Shown piece by piece: positions 34,560-47,369 of a stretch of DNA of 64,000 nt (position 1 is the stretch's first letter; the number at the start of each line of letters is the position of its first letter). The stretch spans positions 3,017,951-3,081,950 of the forward strand of contig JANAVB010003999.1 of the NCBI GenBank assembly GCA_029216955.1, given 5' to 3'. The notes beneath the pieces were generated by a model. That model ran no database searches and had not been told where the DNA came from. It saw only the letters and a list, made by a program, of their open reading frames with translations. The position numbers were made by a program, and so were the translations under genes. Origin of the DNA: Iris pallida. Lineage: Eukaryota > Streptophyta > Magnoliopsida > Asparagales > Iridaceae.

Positions 34560-34811
34560 CTCTGTCCTCCCCCCTCTCTTTCCCTCCTTCTTTGTCGCCG
34601 CCGGCTGCAACATATGCCAGCATCGGCGGTAACAGTAGCAACAGGGGCAACTAGCAGCGGGGGCACGTACGGCGGTAACGAGCATGGCACGTGTGATGGG
34701 AGCGGCCGGATAAAGAGGAGGGAGGGGGGATGCCGTATGAAGGACGTAAAGCGGTTGGAGACTAGAACTCGACACTGGAGGCCAAGGACGTAAAGCCGTG
34801 CTCCGATACCA
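34560..34811 (-). mobile_element. TekT leader and primer-binding site
   Basis: On the minus strand the TekT LTR is followed by TAA and then TGGTATCGGAGCACGG (34796-34811), an initiator-Met-type primer site, and about 235 bp of non-coding leader before Cop interrupts. This marks the beginning of a second element copy to the left of the LTR. Confidence 0.75.
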
Positions 34812-34814
34812 TTA

Positions 34815-36450
34815 TGTCATGCCCCGATTCTGTCGAATCGATAGTCGTCCCCCGGACGTGATGCCGTGCAAACCTAATTTGCGATCGCACAAGGCCGACT
34901 CATCAGGTAATTCGAGACACGAGATCTAAGAGAGTACGCAGACAAATTGATTCACACAATAAGTAAAAGAAACTTGATCTTTATTGATAATAAACATCTT
35001 TTACAGACTTCGATACAAGACTCATTGCCGCACTGGCTACAACATGACTCGATTACAAAAGAGTGCCGATGAGATAGTCGTTCCATACATTGCACACATC
35101 CCTCAATATACAACCAAGTACTCCAGTGACCTGGATGGGAGGGACGCTGAGTCATCTTCCTTGGACTGTCGAGAGCCATCAAAAGTGGAGTCGCAGAGAA
35201 AGTCTTCGACGTACGGTCGAAGCTTCAAAAGTCACGAATGTCGCCGAGCTAGTTGGCGCGTCCTTCCTGGTTCGCGGGACATGCACAGAGCGAGGATTAG
35301 CACGAAACACATGTACTGGCGAATGGCTAATTAAATTCAAGCTCTGCATTTGATTCAAGAAGTTTCGTAAACATGTTAGCTAGCTATTTCAATGATCTTT
35401 CTAACCATCCTGCTCGATTTGCATGTTAACATGTTTTGAGGCAAGCAATGAAATTGTATAACATTAAGAAACTATCATATTCATCCCGTGTCCCGTTCAT
35501 TTGATAAGCAGTGTAAGGGTGTGAAGGCCACTGGCAATGTCAAGCCATCGCGGACTATAGCCCGGTTAGACGGCGACCATTTTGCGTCGGGTAGCGACCC
35601 CTATGCGAAAGTTTCCGCCTAACTTGTGCCGATGAAAGGCTGGCGCTTGCTATTCCCGTTCCTTCCAGGCCGAATCGGTCCCTTGGCCTAGGCAACCGTT
35701 CGAGGAAACTACACCTTGTCCAATGTCCAATGAACGTTTTGCTTACTTAGCCGTATTATTGTGATAAATATTAATCGATTCATTTATTTCTTTGCATAGG
35801 CTAAATGGATTTGCATAAGGAACATGTTTTCTAATTCCAATACCAGCAGTTCGATAACAAGTGTTTCATGAAGAATCGTACTACGATTTCTTTGATTCTA
35901 CACTATTATGACAAGCATTCATTTTACTTCGCATATTGAGTTTTGAAGTAGAGGGACGAGACGAAGGAGGTCAGCCACTCGCCTTAGGCTTGCTTCAAGC
36001 GAGCGACCGGTTGGCTGCGCTGACGTCGCCTATACGGTCACCTACAATCGCATAAGCAACTGATTAAAATACTTTACAATTCAAGGATATTCGATATGAA
36101 TGCGAAGCTCGAAAATGCGTCACGAAAACCCATCGAAAACATTCACGAAAAACGCATTCACGAAAACCAAAGCCAAAGCCAAATCAAGTGCGGCATAAAA
36201 ACCAGAGCAACGAGAGGTCTCTCCCGACTCGACCACAGAGCCAATCCTCGAGGCACAACCCGCTGAATATGGGACTTGGTTCCGAAGAAGGCATTCCATA
36301 ACGTGGAATAGATCTTAATTCAACCATTTCCGTTCGATCGACTCGGCCGATTTCGATCTATCGGTCTCGACCGAATCGATAGCGACAGTGTTCCTTTCTC
36401 GCACACCCCGTAGGCAAAAACGGGGCACGATGTAGGGACGGGGCACTACA
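34815..36450 (-). mobile_element. TekT LTR shared by two element copies (1,636 bp)
   Basis: The plus strand runs from TGTCATGCCCCGATTCTG to GGGACGGGGCACTACA. On the right (minus-strand upstream) it is preceded by a chromodomain pol end and 3' non-coding sequence. On the left it is followed by a primer site. One LTR thus closes one element and opens the next, as in a tandem LTR-internal-LTR-internal array. No coding sequence is seen inside. Confidence 0.75.
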
Positions 36451-36506
36451 CCATAACCAACTAATAAAAAGTTTCATCCTTGAAACTTTAAGGATAGAAC
36501 CTACCT

Positions 36507-38130
36507 CTACGAGAACAATGAAGGAAATTTCTCTTTCATTTCTGATTCAAGCTCCCACATTGACTCTTCGACCGAATGGTTCCTCCAGAGGACGCGGACG
36601 AGAGGGATCGTTCGATTGTGCAGCAGCTTATCCTTGCGTTCTATGATTTGAACTGGCTCTTCAACGTAGGATAAGTCAGAATTTAGCTCCAGCTGGCCAA
36701 AATCTACCACGTGGCTCAGGTCGTGCACGTACTTCCGCAGTTGAGAGACGTGGAAGACATTGTGTACACCTTCAAGCGCCGGTAGTAGGGCAATTTTATA
36801 GGCCACTGGGGCGACCCGTTCGGGTATTTCGAATGGCCCAACGAATCTCGGGCTCAACTTTTCTTTCGCGCCGAACCGAGTAACTCCCCGCATGGGCGAC
36901 ACCTTGAGAAATACGTGATCGCATTCTTGAAACTGGAGGGGTCGACGATGAACGTCCGCATAGCTTTTCTGATGACTCTGCGCAGTCTTTAGTCTTTCGC
37001 GAATGAGCCGAATTTTCTGTATGGTCTGTTCTACCAGTTCCGGACCGAGAATCTGCCGCTCTCCGACTTCGTCCAGCAAATGGGTGGTCGGCACTTGCGC
37101 CCGTACAAGGCTTCATACGGCACCATTTGAATGCTGGATTGATAGCTATTATTGTATGCAAATTCGACCAGAGGTAGATGATTGTCCCATCTTGATTTGA
37201 AGTCAATTGCGCAGAGTCGTAGCATGTCTTCGAGAATCTGATTGACGCGCTCCGTTTGGCCGTCGGTCTGAGGATGGTAAGCCGAGCTGAACTGCAACTT
37301 AGTACCCAGCGCCGACTGAAGGCTACTCCAGAATCGCGACATGAACCGTAAATCCCGATCAGAGACGATGGATACTGGAACTCCGTCCAGCCGTACTATC
37401 TCATCAAGATATATCTGCGCCAGGCGATCAACGCTCCAAGTAACTTTGATGGCAATAAAGTGCGCTAACTTGGTTAGTCGATCGACGATGACCCAGATGG
37501 CATCATTTTCCCGCGGCGTCTTCGGCAGACCAACAATAAAATCCATGCACACGTGTTACCACTTCCATTCCGGAATCACCAGATTCTGCATTTCCCCGCC
37601 TGGTCTCTGGTGCTAAGCTTTCACCTGCTAATAGGCCATGCATTGCGACACGAAAAGTGCCACATCTCTTTTCATCCCGTGCCACCAGAAGTTTGTACGG
37701 AGGTCCTTGTACTTCTTCGTACTGCCGGGATGCAAGGTGTACTTCGTGTAGTGCGCCTCCGACAATATCTCCTTTCTAAGTTCTGAATCATCCGGAACGC
37801 ATAGCCTACCCCTCAATCGAAGCATGCCGATCTCGTCTTCCGTAAAGTCGGTCGTCCTGCCCGTCGAGATTAGATCTCGCATTTTCTTCTGGTACGGATC
37901 GTCCTTCTGAGCGGTCTCGATCTTTTCAAGCAAGCTCGGCTCTAACTGCAACTTTGCCAACTGCACTTTCCGAAATCGGACTCGGAGTTCGATGGCCATC
38001 TCTTCTAGGTCGCGTAGCAGTCTACGGTCGATGGATAGCGAGGCTAGCGTCCGCCACAACATTTTCCTTTTCCGACGTATAGTCGATAGTCAAGTCGTAA
38101 TCCTTGATCAGTTCAAGCCAGCACCTCTGC
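36507..38130 (-). pseudogene. pol: TekT pol C-terminal half: RNase H end, integrase, chromodomain
   Basis: From right to left on the minus strand: RNase H end (LELIKDYDLTIDYT, KENVVADA near 38060-38125), the integrase HHCC finger (NFWWHGMKRDVALFVSQC near 37640; the second Cys pair is damaged and reads MAY followed by TAG), the integrase core (MDFIVGLP, VDRLTKLAHF, SDRDLRFMSRFW, AYHPQTDGQTERVN with the D,D,E residues present), and after a frameshift near 37060 the C-terminal part. It ends in a Tekay-type chromodomain tail (LSYVEEPVQI, VLWRNHSVEESMWE) and a stop at 36507. LongF cuts it at 38131. Positions 36451-36506 hold the 3' non-coding region beside the LTR. Confidence 0.88.
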
Positions 38131-40636
38131 TGTAAAACCCCTAAATTTCTACTTTTTTTATATTTGGTACTGATTATTTTTGTATATTATACATCGCGTA
38201 GTTGCATTGTACGTCGCGCGCAAAATTTTATTTTTCGTAATTGCTCGACGAGTACGACTATGTGCGAGCGTACATATTTTTGAAAAATATTTTTTTCTAT
38301 TTTTATAGTTTCGAAATAATATAGATAATAATTATTTTTAGCTATCGTACCTAAATTTCCAAGTTTATGATTTTAATTATAAAAAGCCTTTCATTTATAC
38401 AGATATAATAATAAATAATTTTCCTATAAAATGGTATATTAGAAAAGTATATTTATGTAAATATTATTTTGACATACATATATATTTCATAATTATTTAT
38501 TAGTTTATTTTTAAATAATAATGTAATTTTCAAAATTATTATTATTAGTATTTTTGGAAAATATATTTTAAAATTATTATGGCGATTTAAATCTTGATTT
38601 GATTTTATGGATTTATTTAAATAGTTAAATTAATATCTATATTTAAAATTTGATTGATTTTAAACTAAAGGATGGAATTTAATTACATTTAAATTGATTT
38701 AGATTTGGATTGAAATTTATTGAATTTGATTTAAAATAAATAGAGGAATTATGTAAAGGGATTTGCAACTATCATAATCCTTATCTAAATAGTAGCTTCC
38801 ACTTCCTATATAAGGAGGCTCATTATTCTCTATTCCATTAATTTTCTCTACCTACAAATGTGTTTGTGCATCGTGTCCGTGCACATCAAGCCATATCCAT
38901 TCACTTCTTCTATTTTTCATCCAAATTGATTAATGTTCTCATTAAAAAAAATTCTCTTTTTCCTTCCATCTGTTTTTCTCTTATCAGAAATTCTTACTAT
39001 CCTTTTACCGATCAACCAAGTCCGTCTATCCTAGTAGTCCTTAAATTTTGAGTACGAAAATTTTCAAAGGTGGGTAGATTTGTAACTCATCTTTCCGAAA
39101 TTATTATTTTTTAAATTATATCTATATATTTTAATTTCGTGTTTAAAAGTAATTTTTGTAGAATTTTTGTAAAAGATATTTTGTGATTACTTTTGTTACC
39201 AAAAACTAGTTTTAAATTAATGGTTTGAAATAATGTTTCTAAAAAAAATGTTTTCGAATTTTTTATTTGAAATATAAAATATGTTTTTATTATTTTTGGT
39301 ATTCTAAAAATTGGTATTAAAAAAAAAATTGAGCGATAAAAGGTTTTTTTGTCTATTTATTTTTAAATAACGATTTGGATTTATAAAAGTAAGTTTTATA
39401 ATATTTAATGACGTCGAGTATTATTTTGATATGTTAATCAGTTATTTGATTATATTTTAATTTATTTAAATTATCTTGATGGTTATCAACTATACTTTAA
39501 ATTATGTTGATAATTTAAATATTGTTTAAAATACTTACGATGACTAATTGGAGCATTACGATTTGTCTAATCTAGATTTGAAATATTATTTGATTAAATA
39601 ATTTATTTATTATTTGATTTAAATTATTTTGATAAATATTAGATATTATTTTAAAGTTATTATGTTGAGTTTGATTTGGATTTGGATTCATATGATTTGA
39701 ATTATTTGATAATATAGAATAATACTTAAAGTTATTATGGTGATCATTTAAAGGATTGCAATCAAATTGATTTATTTTTTAAATAATTTATTTGATTTAA
39801 ATTTATGGGAAGATTTATCCATTAGAAATTCTTATCCTACTAGAATCATATTTAGCATTAATTAGATCATTTCTTATTTAAACCAATCCTATTCCTATCC
39901 AAATTTGTTGGTAATCATAATCATCCTTATTGATTTAGTTCTAAGCCTATCATAATTTGCTATTTGCTAGCCATTATATATATATATCTATCGAATCTAT
40001 GAATAAAATCATCTTTCAAACCATCCTTGTCAAAATTTGTCTTTTTTTTCATTATAACTAAGCCCAAAATTCGTCATAAATTCAGCCTAAATTTTTAAAG
40101 GTTGTAGCAACTTCGAATGACCATAACTCCCAACTTCGGACTCCGTTTGACCTCCAGTTTTTTTTGTTGAAATCGTATTGAGGTATATTTTCTGAATATA
40201 AATTTTATTTTCATAAATTCGGAACTTAATTTTTTGGAAAATTTGTGGAGTGTTAGTTGTCCGAAATCTGACACGTTTTAGTGTTTTTGAGTTCTGGGAG
40301 AACCAGGAATCAGAATCACGAACCGTTTGAAGTTTCGGAATGCTGACGGAAAAATACACATCATATATTTTTCCCAAAAAATTTCCAAAATATTTTATTT
40401 TTGGTTTTTATTTAGAAGTTTGTCACATCGTCTGAGTTCATCTTGTGTAGCCCTGTGACTATTCTGTACCCAACGGGATTATCGGTTTCACCAGCAAGGA
40501 CCTCAGGCAAGACACCTTGCCTTTACTGTTTAATTTCTTGCTCAATATCATGTATCTTTTATTTCTTATAAGTTGTTCTTTCAAAATCCTATGTAGTTGC
40601 AAATTATTATATTTTAGTTTTCTTTATGTATTTAGC
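38131..40636 (+). mobile_element. LongF 5' LTR, first part
   Basis: Starts TGTAAAACCCCTAAATTTC. It is very AT-rich, with TATATAAGG at 38807-38815. Near 39040-39080 it contains a degraded hairpin and polypurine-like block followed by TGTAACTCATC, also present in the 3' LTR at about 63125-63170. So an internal-to-LTR junction of some older element is now part of this LTR. It is interrupted after TTAGC (40632-40636) by SoloB. No genes. Confidence 0.85.
38807..38815 (+). promoter_or_regulatory. TATA box of the LongF 5' LTR
   Basis: TATATAAGG in a sharp AT-to-mixed transition; the same box is at 62889-62897 in the 3' LTR. Confidence 0.6.
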
Positions 40637-43345
40637 TGTGAGCACCCTAAATTTCGGGTTGATTTTTTTTTATTTTCTGATTTATTAGTTTCGATAAATA
40701 ATTATTCTGTTTATTTATCTTTAAATGTGCTTTCCCGTGCCTTTGATATTTGGAGTGTCAGGGATGTTCAACTCTGAAAATCTTCTTCACGAGTTTTGTT
40801 GTGGACAGGATTACCTTCATGATGGTATATAGTGTCCCACTCAAACTTGTTCCCTTGTACTCTTTTTGCTTCGCAGAACTTCGAGTCGATTTAGACCATT
40901 TGATCATTAATTAATTTTCCCACTCTTTTCCTTTATCATTATTAGCACGTTACCGTGACTTTTGAATTGGGAGCACAAGACCAGTTATTTTCTTGAAACC
41001 AACTCATCATGCATGATCTACTCGAGACGCTCGTCACCCATGACCTTCGTGTCCCACTTAGACACGCCATTTTGTGCTCCATTTGCTTCGCACAACTTCC
41101 CTGATACGTGACCCAATTTTATTTCACTCCACGGTGTCACATTCATTGTCTAACTTGATTTGTGGGTACCCCGTCGACCAAAACCTGTCAGCCTGTCACG
41201 CCCCAGTACCGAAATACTGGGACGGACTAGGCCAGCTACTCCGTATGAGGTATAAAACGTCATACGGCGATCGTGGCTGTCAATCTTGCTGGGTATCCTA
41301 GCATGCAAGCAGTCTATGGCCTAAATCTGATCTCATATCCACAGGCAATAATCAATAAAATAACGACAAGAGAGATAATCATATGGGAAGCAGGAAATAC
41401 TCATATGATAATCAGAGAGTCTACAATAAGAAATAATGTAGACAAGAATACCTTCCACACAGTTCCCTCATGGTCAGGAACTGAAGCACGTCCTCTAAGT
41501 CAAGTCTGGAAGATCCACATGGTCGGTCACAGGCAATCTGGGAACAATCCAGGGTTTGTCAGGCCAACCGTAGCAAGTACCAGAAAGGAAGGCTCAAGGA
41601 CGGGCGAAGAAAACCAGCAGGATAAAATATAACAGAAATAGCATCTAAAAACAGTAAATATGGTAAGGGATCGTGCGGTACCAACGCACGATAACAATCC
41701 AACAACTAAAAGTATTCTGGTCGTAACCTCGGTCGATAGCCTATCGTAGCACAATAACCAACCCAACAATCAAACAAGAACATGGGTTGGATCATGCACC
41801 ACGATAGTCCATGTTCCTCAGTTATTCCCAAAAGTAACTCAACAATCATTACAATCATCCTAACATACACTAATGCCTGCATCGCTAACTGGAGATCGTA
41901 GTCTGTCATCGGGACAGTAATCCACCCCTACATCAAACAAGAACAAGGAAATGAAATACTGAGCCGAGACAGCGTTACGCACCAGCCAGCTTAGCAAACA
42001 GCAAGCCATACAATTTTAGGTGAATAAGCGGCCACTCAAATGCCTACGGCTGTCTATGTGGAGGTTGGGTTACCCCAACAATGCAATATAGGAATCCTCA
42101 GATCGTGCCATATCCCGCAAGGGCTAGCGAGGCCAAATAACGCATAGCAGGTAGGTATGCACCGGTCCCTCGGAAGGCCACCGGGCTAAGCAGGAGTACA
42201 TATAGTAGTCGGATACTGCCATATTCGTGGCGGCCAACCCCGACGCGCCAGGACGAGCCTATGGCGGCCGGTAATGCACGATCTCGGGATTCCGTTCCCT
42301 CCCAATGCTTCTACCATTTTTTGTTGCCTAGATTAACCCTACATTTATCCGGAATCACATGCCGTGGTCACATGCTCATCCTCCTAGATGTCGTACCTCA
42401 GTACGAGAACGCTAAGTAAGAATCAACCTCGGCACCTATAGTCCCGGTTGTGATCCATCCTTAGTGTTATGCAACAAGCAAGCAAGCAATCCTAACCACG
42501 CTAAGACTATAGGCCAACTACCAGATACCCGTACAGGTAATCATATAATATAGCCAGAATATCAAGATGGTATCGCAATGCCATATAATCATGGAAGTAG
42601 CACCTCAAAGTGCCAATAGACAAAGGGCACCGCAGTACAAGGTCAGGGCCAGTACCTCACAGGGTAAGCTGGACTTATAGCACGGATACAGGTAGTCAGG
42701 TCTAGGACAAGGACAACTCTGTCAGTCACAAGAAGTCATCTGCCTACATCGTGGCATGGATATCGGGTCAAGTACAAGATCAGAACCTCTACTATAATAA
42801 CATCTCAAGTATATATGGGAGCCTAGAGCTCCAATCATCAAGTCGGTCTATCCACCAAATCAATCTATCAAGTGTCTTTCATCCATGAGGGAGTGAATAT
42901 CACGTCAATAAAGACAACCACCAAATACCAATCTCATTCTCCCTAACAATGCTAGGCCCTCAGACTCACAAGAATCCTCCTAGTCAATGATCACAAGCCA
43001 CTGGAAAACAAGCCCCTCAACTACCAAGACACAGCAATCAACCAGGTTCTCTAACTACCGGAATACACAAAGGTACCGGATTTTGAGCGTTTGGGAAGTC
43101 GAGTAAAAATCATATAATAATACCCTCGATATTCTCCTCGTTCCGCGAGACACTCGCACCAGTATCAAAATCCAAAGTCCTCAAAGACATATCTGATCAA
43201 CTTAGACATCACCAAAGAACTAGCAACACTATCTAAGAATCCACTTAGTCTACCATAATCATTATCTCAATATCATATCTTCTCACAGTCAATCCTCGAA
43301 TAAGATCATAATCCCAACACACGGGTCAACACTAATCAACGCCGT

Positions 43346-43675
43346 CGGAAGATGGCAAGGATTGTGTGAACCACTCTGGATCAGATCCACAACCCTTAAA
43401 CCAAACAAGGACCAGGGTTGCAGACCCTCACCCGAGTAGAACCACTCTCCTTACACAATCCGGCGGACAGGACGGACAACGGGATAACAAACTAAACTAG
43501 AACACCATCTAAGGGAAGAGTCACGAGTCAAGAGTCCAATGGGTGATACCGTCGAAAAGGCAAGGATTGCGTGAACCACTCTGGATCAGATCCACAACCC
43601 TTAAACCAAACAAGGACCAGGGTTGCAGACCCTCACCCGAGTAGAACCACTCTCCTTACACAATCCGGCGGGCAG
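43346..43675. repeat. Direct duplication of about 120 bp in the Lard LTR
   Basis: Two near-identical blocks starting GGCAAGGATTG(T/C)GTGAACC and ending TACACAATCCGGCGG, about 210 bp apart. The 5' LTR carries the same pair at about 49525-49850, so the duplication predates insertion. Confidence 0.88.
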
Positions 43676-44559
43676 GACAGATCGAGACGCTAGGCGACTA
43701 ATCTAGTCGGGAGTCTACCTAGCAGGCAATGAGATCAGGGATACTATACCAAGAAGAATATGCATGAGTTCAGTCCCGCAAACCAAAGGAATGGCACTGT
43801 CCAATCCTTCGAACCAAATTCCCAACCGGGAATTCTGGAAAAATTCGACAGGGTCTCCTTTGTATTCTGGACGGGAGCACCCTACGAATTGGGGCTAAAC
43901 CACTCAGCGCAACCCGCCGCAGAATCGCAGAATCGCGGCTGAGAACACTAAGTCTCAGCTACCAGCAGCACTACGATGCGTACTGGGCACCAACCCTAGC
44001 CGAGAACACTAAGTCTCGGCCTCCAGCAGCACTACGAGGCGTACTGGGCGCCAAACCAACACATGCAGCAAGAATCGCCACGCAGGGCGCACCAAGACCC
44101 ACAGTCATATCCAAGCCACAAACAAAGTCATAAAAATAGTTAGCCAAAGCCGTTACCCGACAGCGAGTCGGACACGGGGCATATGGGGACGATCCATACA
44201 TGTGAGTCGTGCTCGTGTCCTCGGAGGTGTGGATGACCCATCCGAGTTGTCCGATACGGTCTATCCCGGTATCGGACCAAGCTATCCTAAGTTATCATCA
44301 TGGCAGTTCTACTACTAGGCTACACTAATCATGGTTATACAGTTTACAAGTACAAATTAATTAAATACAATAAAAATCCAGGAGAGAGGGCAAGAGCCGT
44401 CGATGAGCAAGAGATACTTGCCTAGAGGGCTCGGCTAGGTAAGCAAGTCTTCGGCGATCTGGATCCAAGCTAGCACGTCCATCGAGGTCCTCAGAACACA
44501 TAATAAACAATCATTAGAATTAAATAATAAAATAATAGAATAATTACAAAAGATGGCAG

Positions 44560-45270
44560 AAGGCTATACCGTGCGGGTCCCGCAAGCAGCGCAGGGATCT
44601 GGCACAGAAACTGAGGCACGCAGACCGATACGGGCACGCAACCCGAGATGCGCACGTATATCGAGACGTACACGAGAATCGAGATGACTCGAATATTGAG
44701 ACGAACAAGAAACAGAAATGTGCACGTAAATCAAGACGTGCACGTAGATCGAGACGACACAGAGACCAATGCAGCACGCCAATCGTAGCGAGCACGCAAA
44801 CCGAGGCAACACAAGATACAATATTACGCGCAAATTGATACGGCACGTAAGTCGGTGTGTGCACGTAAATCGAGGCGACACGGGTCACAAGTTAGGCACA
44901 AAGGTCGAGACACGAGGATCGAGGCAACACACAAACCGAGGTGGCACGGTGCCCGAGACAGCGCGGGGCTCGAGGCGTCCCGCTGCCCAAGGCAACACGC
45001 GAATCGAGGTGACACGAGAACCAAGACAGCACGTACACCAAGGTGTACGCATATCGAGATGGCACATAACCCGAGCAGCGCGGGGCCCAAAGCGTCCCGC
45101 TGCTCGAGGCGTGTACGGAGCTCGAGGGCTCGCTTCTCGAGACGTACGGGAAACGAGGGAACACGCAAGTCAGGCGTACGCGCGGCCCGAGAAGAGCGCG
45201 ACTCCCAAGGCTGCACACTACTCGAGCAGCGCGGGGCCCAAGGGCGACCCGCCACTCGAGGCTGGCGCGG
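44560..45270. repeat. GC-rich ATCGAGACG/GGCACG imperfect repeats
   Basis: Many short degenerate units of the type AATCGAGACGGCACG with CpG throughout. They keep frames open on both strands (Arg/Ala-rich), which I regard as composition artefact. The copy in the other LTR is at 50740-51440. Confidence 0.7.
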
Positions 45271-46029
45271 CGCTCGTGGCGGGGCACGGCGGCTCACCAG
45301 ACAGAAGGAAAGAGGGAGAGGAGGAGCAGATCCATGGAGGGGAAGTGCCGCCGGGGTCGGCCAGGCTCCGGCGGAGGAGAGGAGACAGAGAGGGGAGGCC
45401 GGAGGAGCTTACCAGGGTAGGTCGGCTCTCCGGTGGAGGAGACAGCGGCCACGGAGGAGATGGCGGCGCTGGCGGTGGCGGCCGCAGCGGAGGCCGGAGG
45501 GGGCGACGATGATGGTGGTGGCGCGGGTGGCTGATGGCGGTGGGAGCTCAGGGCGGCCGGAGGTCGGCGGAGGCCGGGAGAAGAGAGGGAGACAGCGAGC
45601 GAGAGAGAGGGACGAGAGTGCGAGTGAGCGGGAGAGAGGAGAGATGAGGGAGGAGAGAGAGGGCCGGGGGGGTGAGTGTGGTCGGGAGAGAGATGAGAGA
45701 GAGAGAAAGGAATTGGGGGTGGGGGTCGGCTGATCCAGCAAATGAGAGTGGAGAGAGAGGAAGAGTGAAGAGAGAGGTGAGGGGGTTAGGTAGGGGGAGG
45801 AGAGAGAGATGATGTGAGGGAGTGAAATGACAAGAGAGAGGGGGAGTAGATATTTTGGAGGGTAGACTAGGATCATGAAATTAATTAATAACAAATAATT
45901 AATGAGGGCAAAATTGCCTCCAATAAAATAATAAAAATTTCAAATACACCCCAAAAATTAAAATCCTCCAAAATACGAAATACAGTCGAAATACAGTCAT
46001 ATACCTATTTCTAAAATCGGGATATGACA

Positions 46030-47369
46030 TCCTACCCACCTTAAAAAAATTTCGTCCTCGAAATTTCAAAATCATGTATAAGATTTTCAAAACTAGTACA
46101 TATAGGTACCATGAAAACTCTACCCACCTTACAGAAATCAAGTAATACAACAGGAAATGAACAAAATCTCAAATATGAAAACATCAAGGAGAACAGTGTA
46201 CGGCTACATAAATCAACTCGTGAGGTAAATCCAAACAATAAAGCAATCCCGAAAAGGCAAAATCTCACATGCACGAAATAACCCCATGAATCAAAACAAG
46301 TACAAAATATCGAAAACAATGTCCAAAAACGTAAAATCCCAATTGCATAAAAATCCTCACAAATCATAAAATACAGGATATTTGTCTCGAACCGATGACT
46401 GTAGTTCCTAATATCCGAAAAATATGTGTCATGATCATTCCTTGTCGCGCCATCCGGAATGGCTGCAAAAGATGCATCAGGGCACTATAATCGAGCGGCT
46501 GCAACTTTCGTTACCACGCCGTCAAGGTATACTAGGGTCACCCGGTACTCTTGACAAATACCCAAAACGAATCAAATCCATAACCCAAATATCCGAATCA
46601 CTAAAATCACAAAATCTCCAACAATATATCAAGTCCTAGAAAACCATCAAAATCCAAAATCCAGGTGAATCGTAACACACATCCAAAAATATTTTCAATA
46701 ATAACCACAAGATAGCTTTTCTAGGAAAATACTCCATATCCGTAGAAAAATACTCCAAATCAAGAATCCATATCAAAATATAATGTATAGCAAGTATATC
46801 TATAAACAAAATAATATCTGAAATAGATAATCATGAGTCCGGAAATATCCCGAATCAAAGGAGCTGAATTCATACAAGAACATCCACTGGATACTCAACA
46901 AATGTTAAAATATCCAATCTCAGAGTCCAGATGGGATCTTCATTCCGCAGCAATCCAGCCAACGCTCGAAGAGGGCGATAATGATACTAAGTCAACACGA
47001 AGTCAACGCACGAAAGGGATAACAAGAAATCAAACAAGGCGAAACACCGATAGAGGGTACAGAACCCAAGATAAATAATCAAGTAACCCAATGATGGAGA
47101 TAAGATGACATCTCATCGGATAAAACGATCGACATGACCAACTATAGGATCACATCTATCAAACAAGGAATCAGGGATAGATAACAACAAATGAGACAGG
47201 GAAAAGCAAAATAGGTCCAAGTAGAGATGAGGACCAATTCACAAGTTTAAGGGAGCGAAGGGCAAGTGTAGCAAGTTAGAATCCCAAGGAATAGTGGACT
47301 GAGATCAACAATCATGTGATACCCAACAATATCTCAAAACGAGACCTGCATGGGCCACCACTAAAACCT
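46030..47369 (-). mobile_element. Lard internal region (1,340 bp, non-coding)
   Basis: On the minus strand: primer site TGGTGGCCCATGCAGGT (47344-47360), about 1.25 kb AT-rich DNA without a recognisable gene, hairpin ATTTCGAGGACGAAAT (46049-46064) and polypurine tract AAGGTGGGTAGGA (46030-46042) directly before the 3' LTR. All cis signals for reverse transcription are intact while protein genes are missing. Confidence 0.88.
47344..47360 (-). promoter_or_regulatory. Lard primer-binding site, tRNA-Ile type
   Basis: The minus strand is identical over 17 bases to the GagO and TekM sites. Confidence 0.78.

Larger units (their letters stand above)
41194..46029 (-). mobile_element. Lard 3' LTR
   Basis: The plus strand runs from TGTCACGCCCCAGTACCG to GGGATATGACA. 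Includes a direct duplication of about 120 bp (43346-43470 and 43558-43675), a 60-bp tandem duplication (43942-44055), a GC-rich imperfect repeat zone (44560-45270) and a purine-rich GGAGAGA tract (45290-45850). In sense (minus) these form an AT-rich promoter side, a CT-rich stretch and a GC-rich leader. Reading frames inside the GC-rich part are not conserved as proteins. Confidence 0.9.

Noticed and set aside
44769..45733. Long Arg/Ala/Gly-rich frames (247 and 292 codons) and their copies at 50824-51688
   Set aside because: Low-complexity CpG-rich repeats open on both strands, inside LTRs, without a domain.
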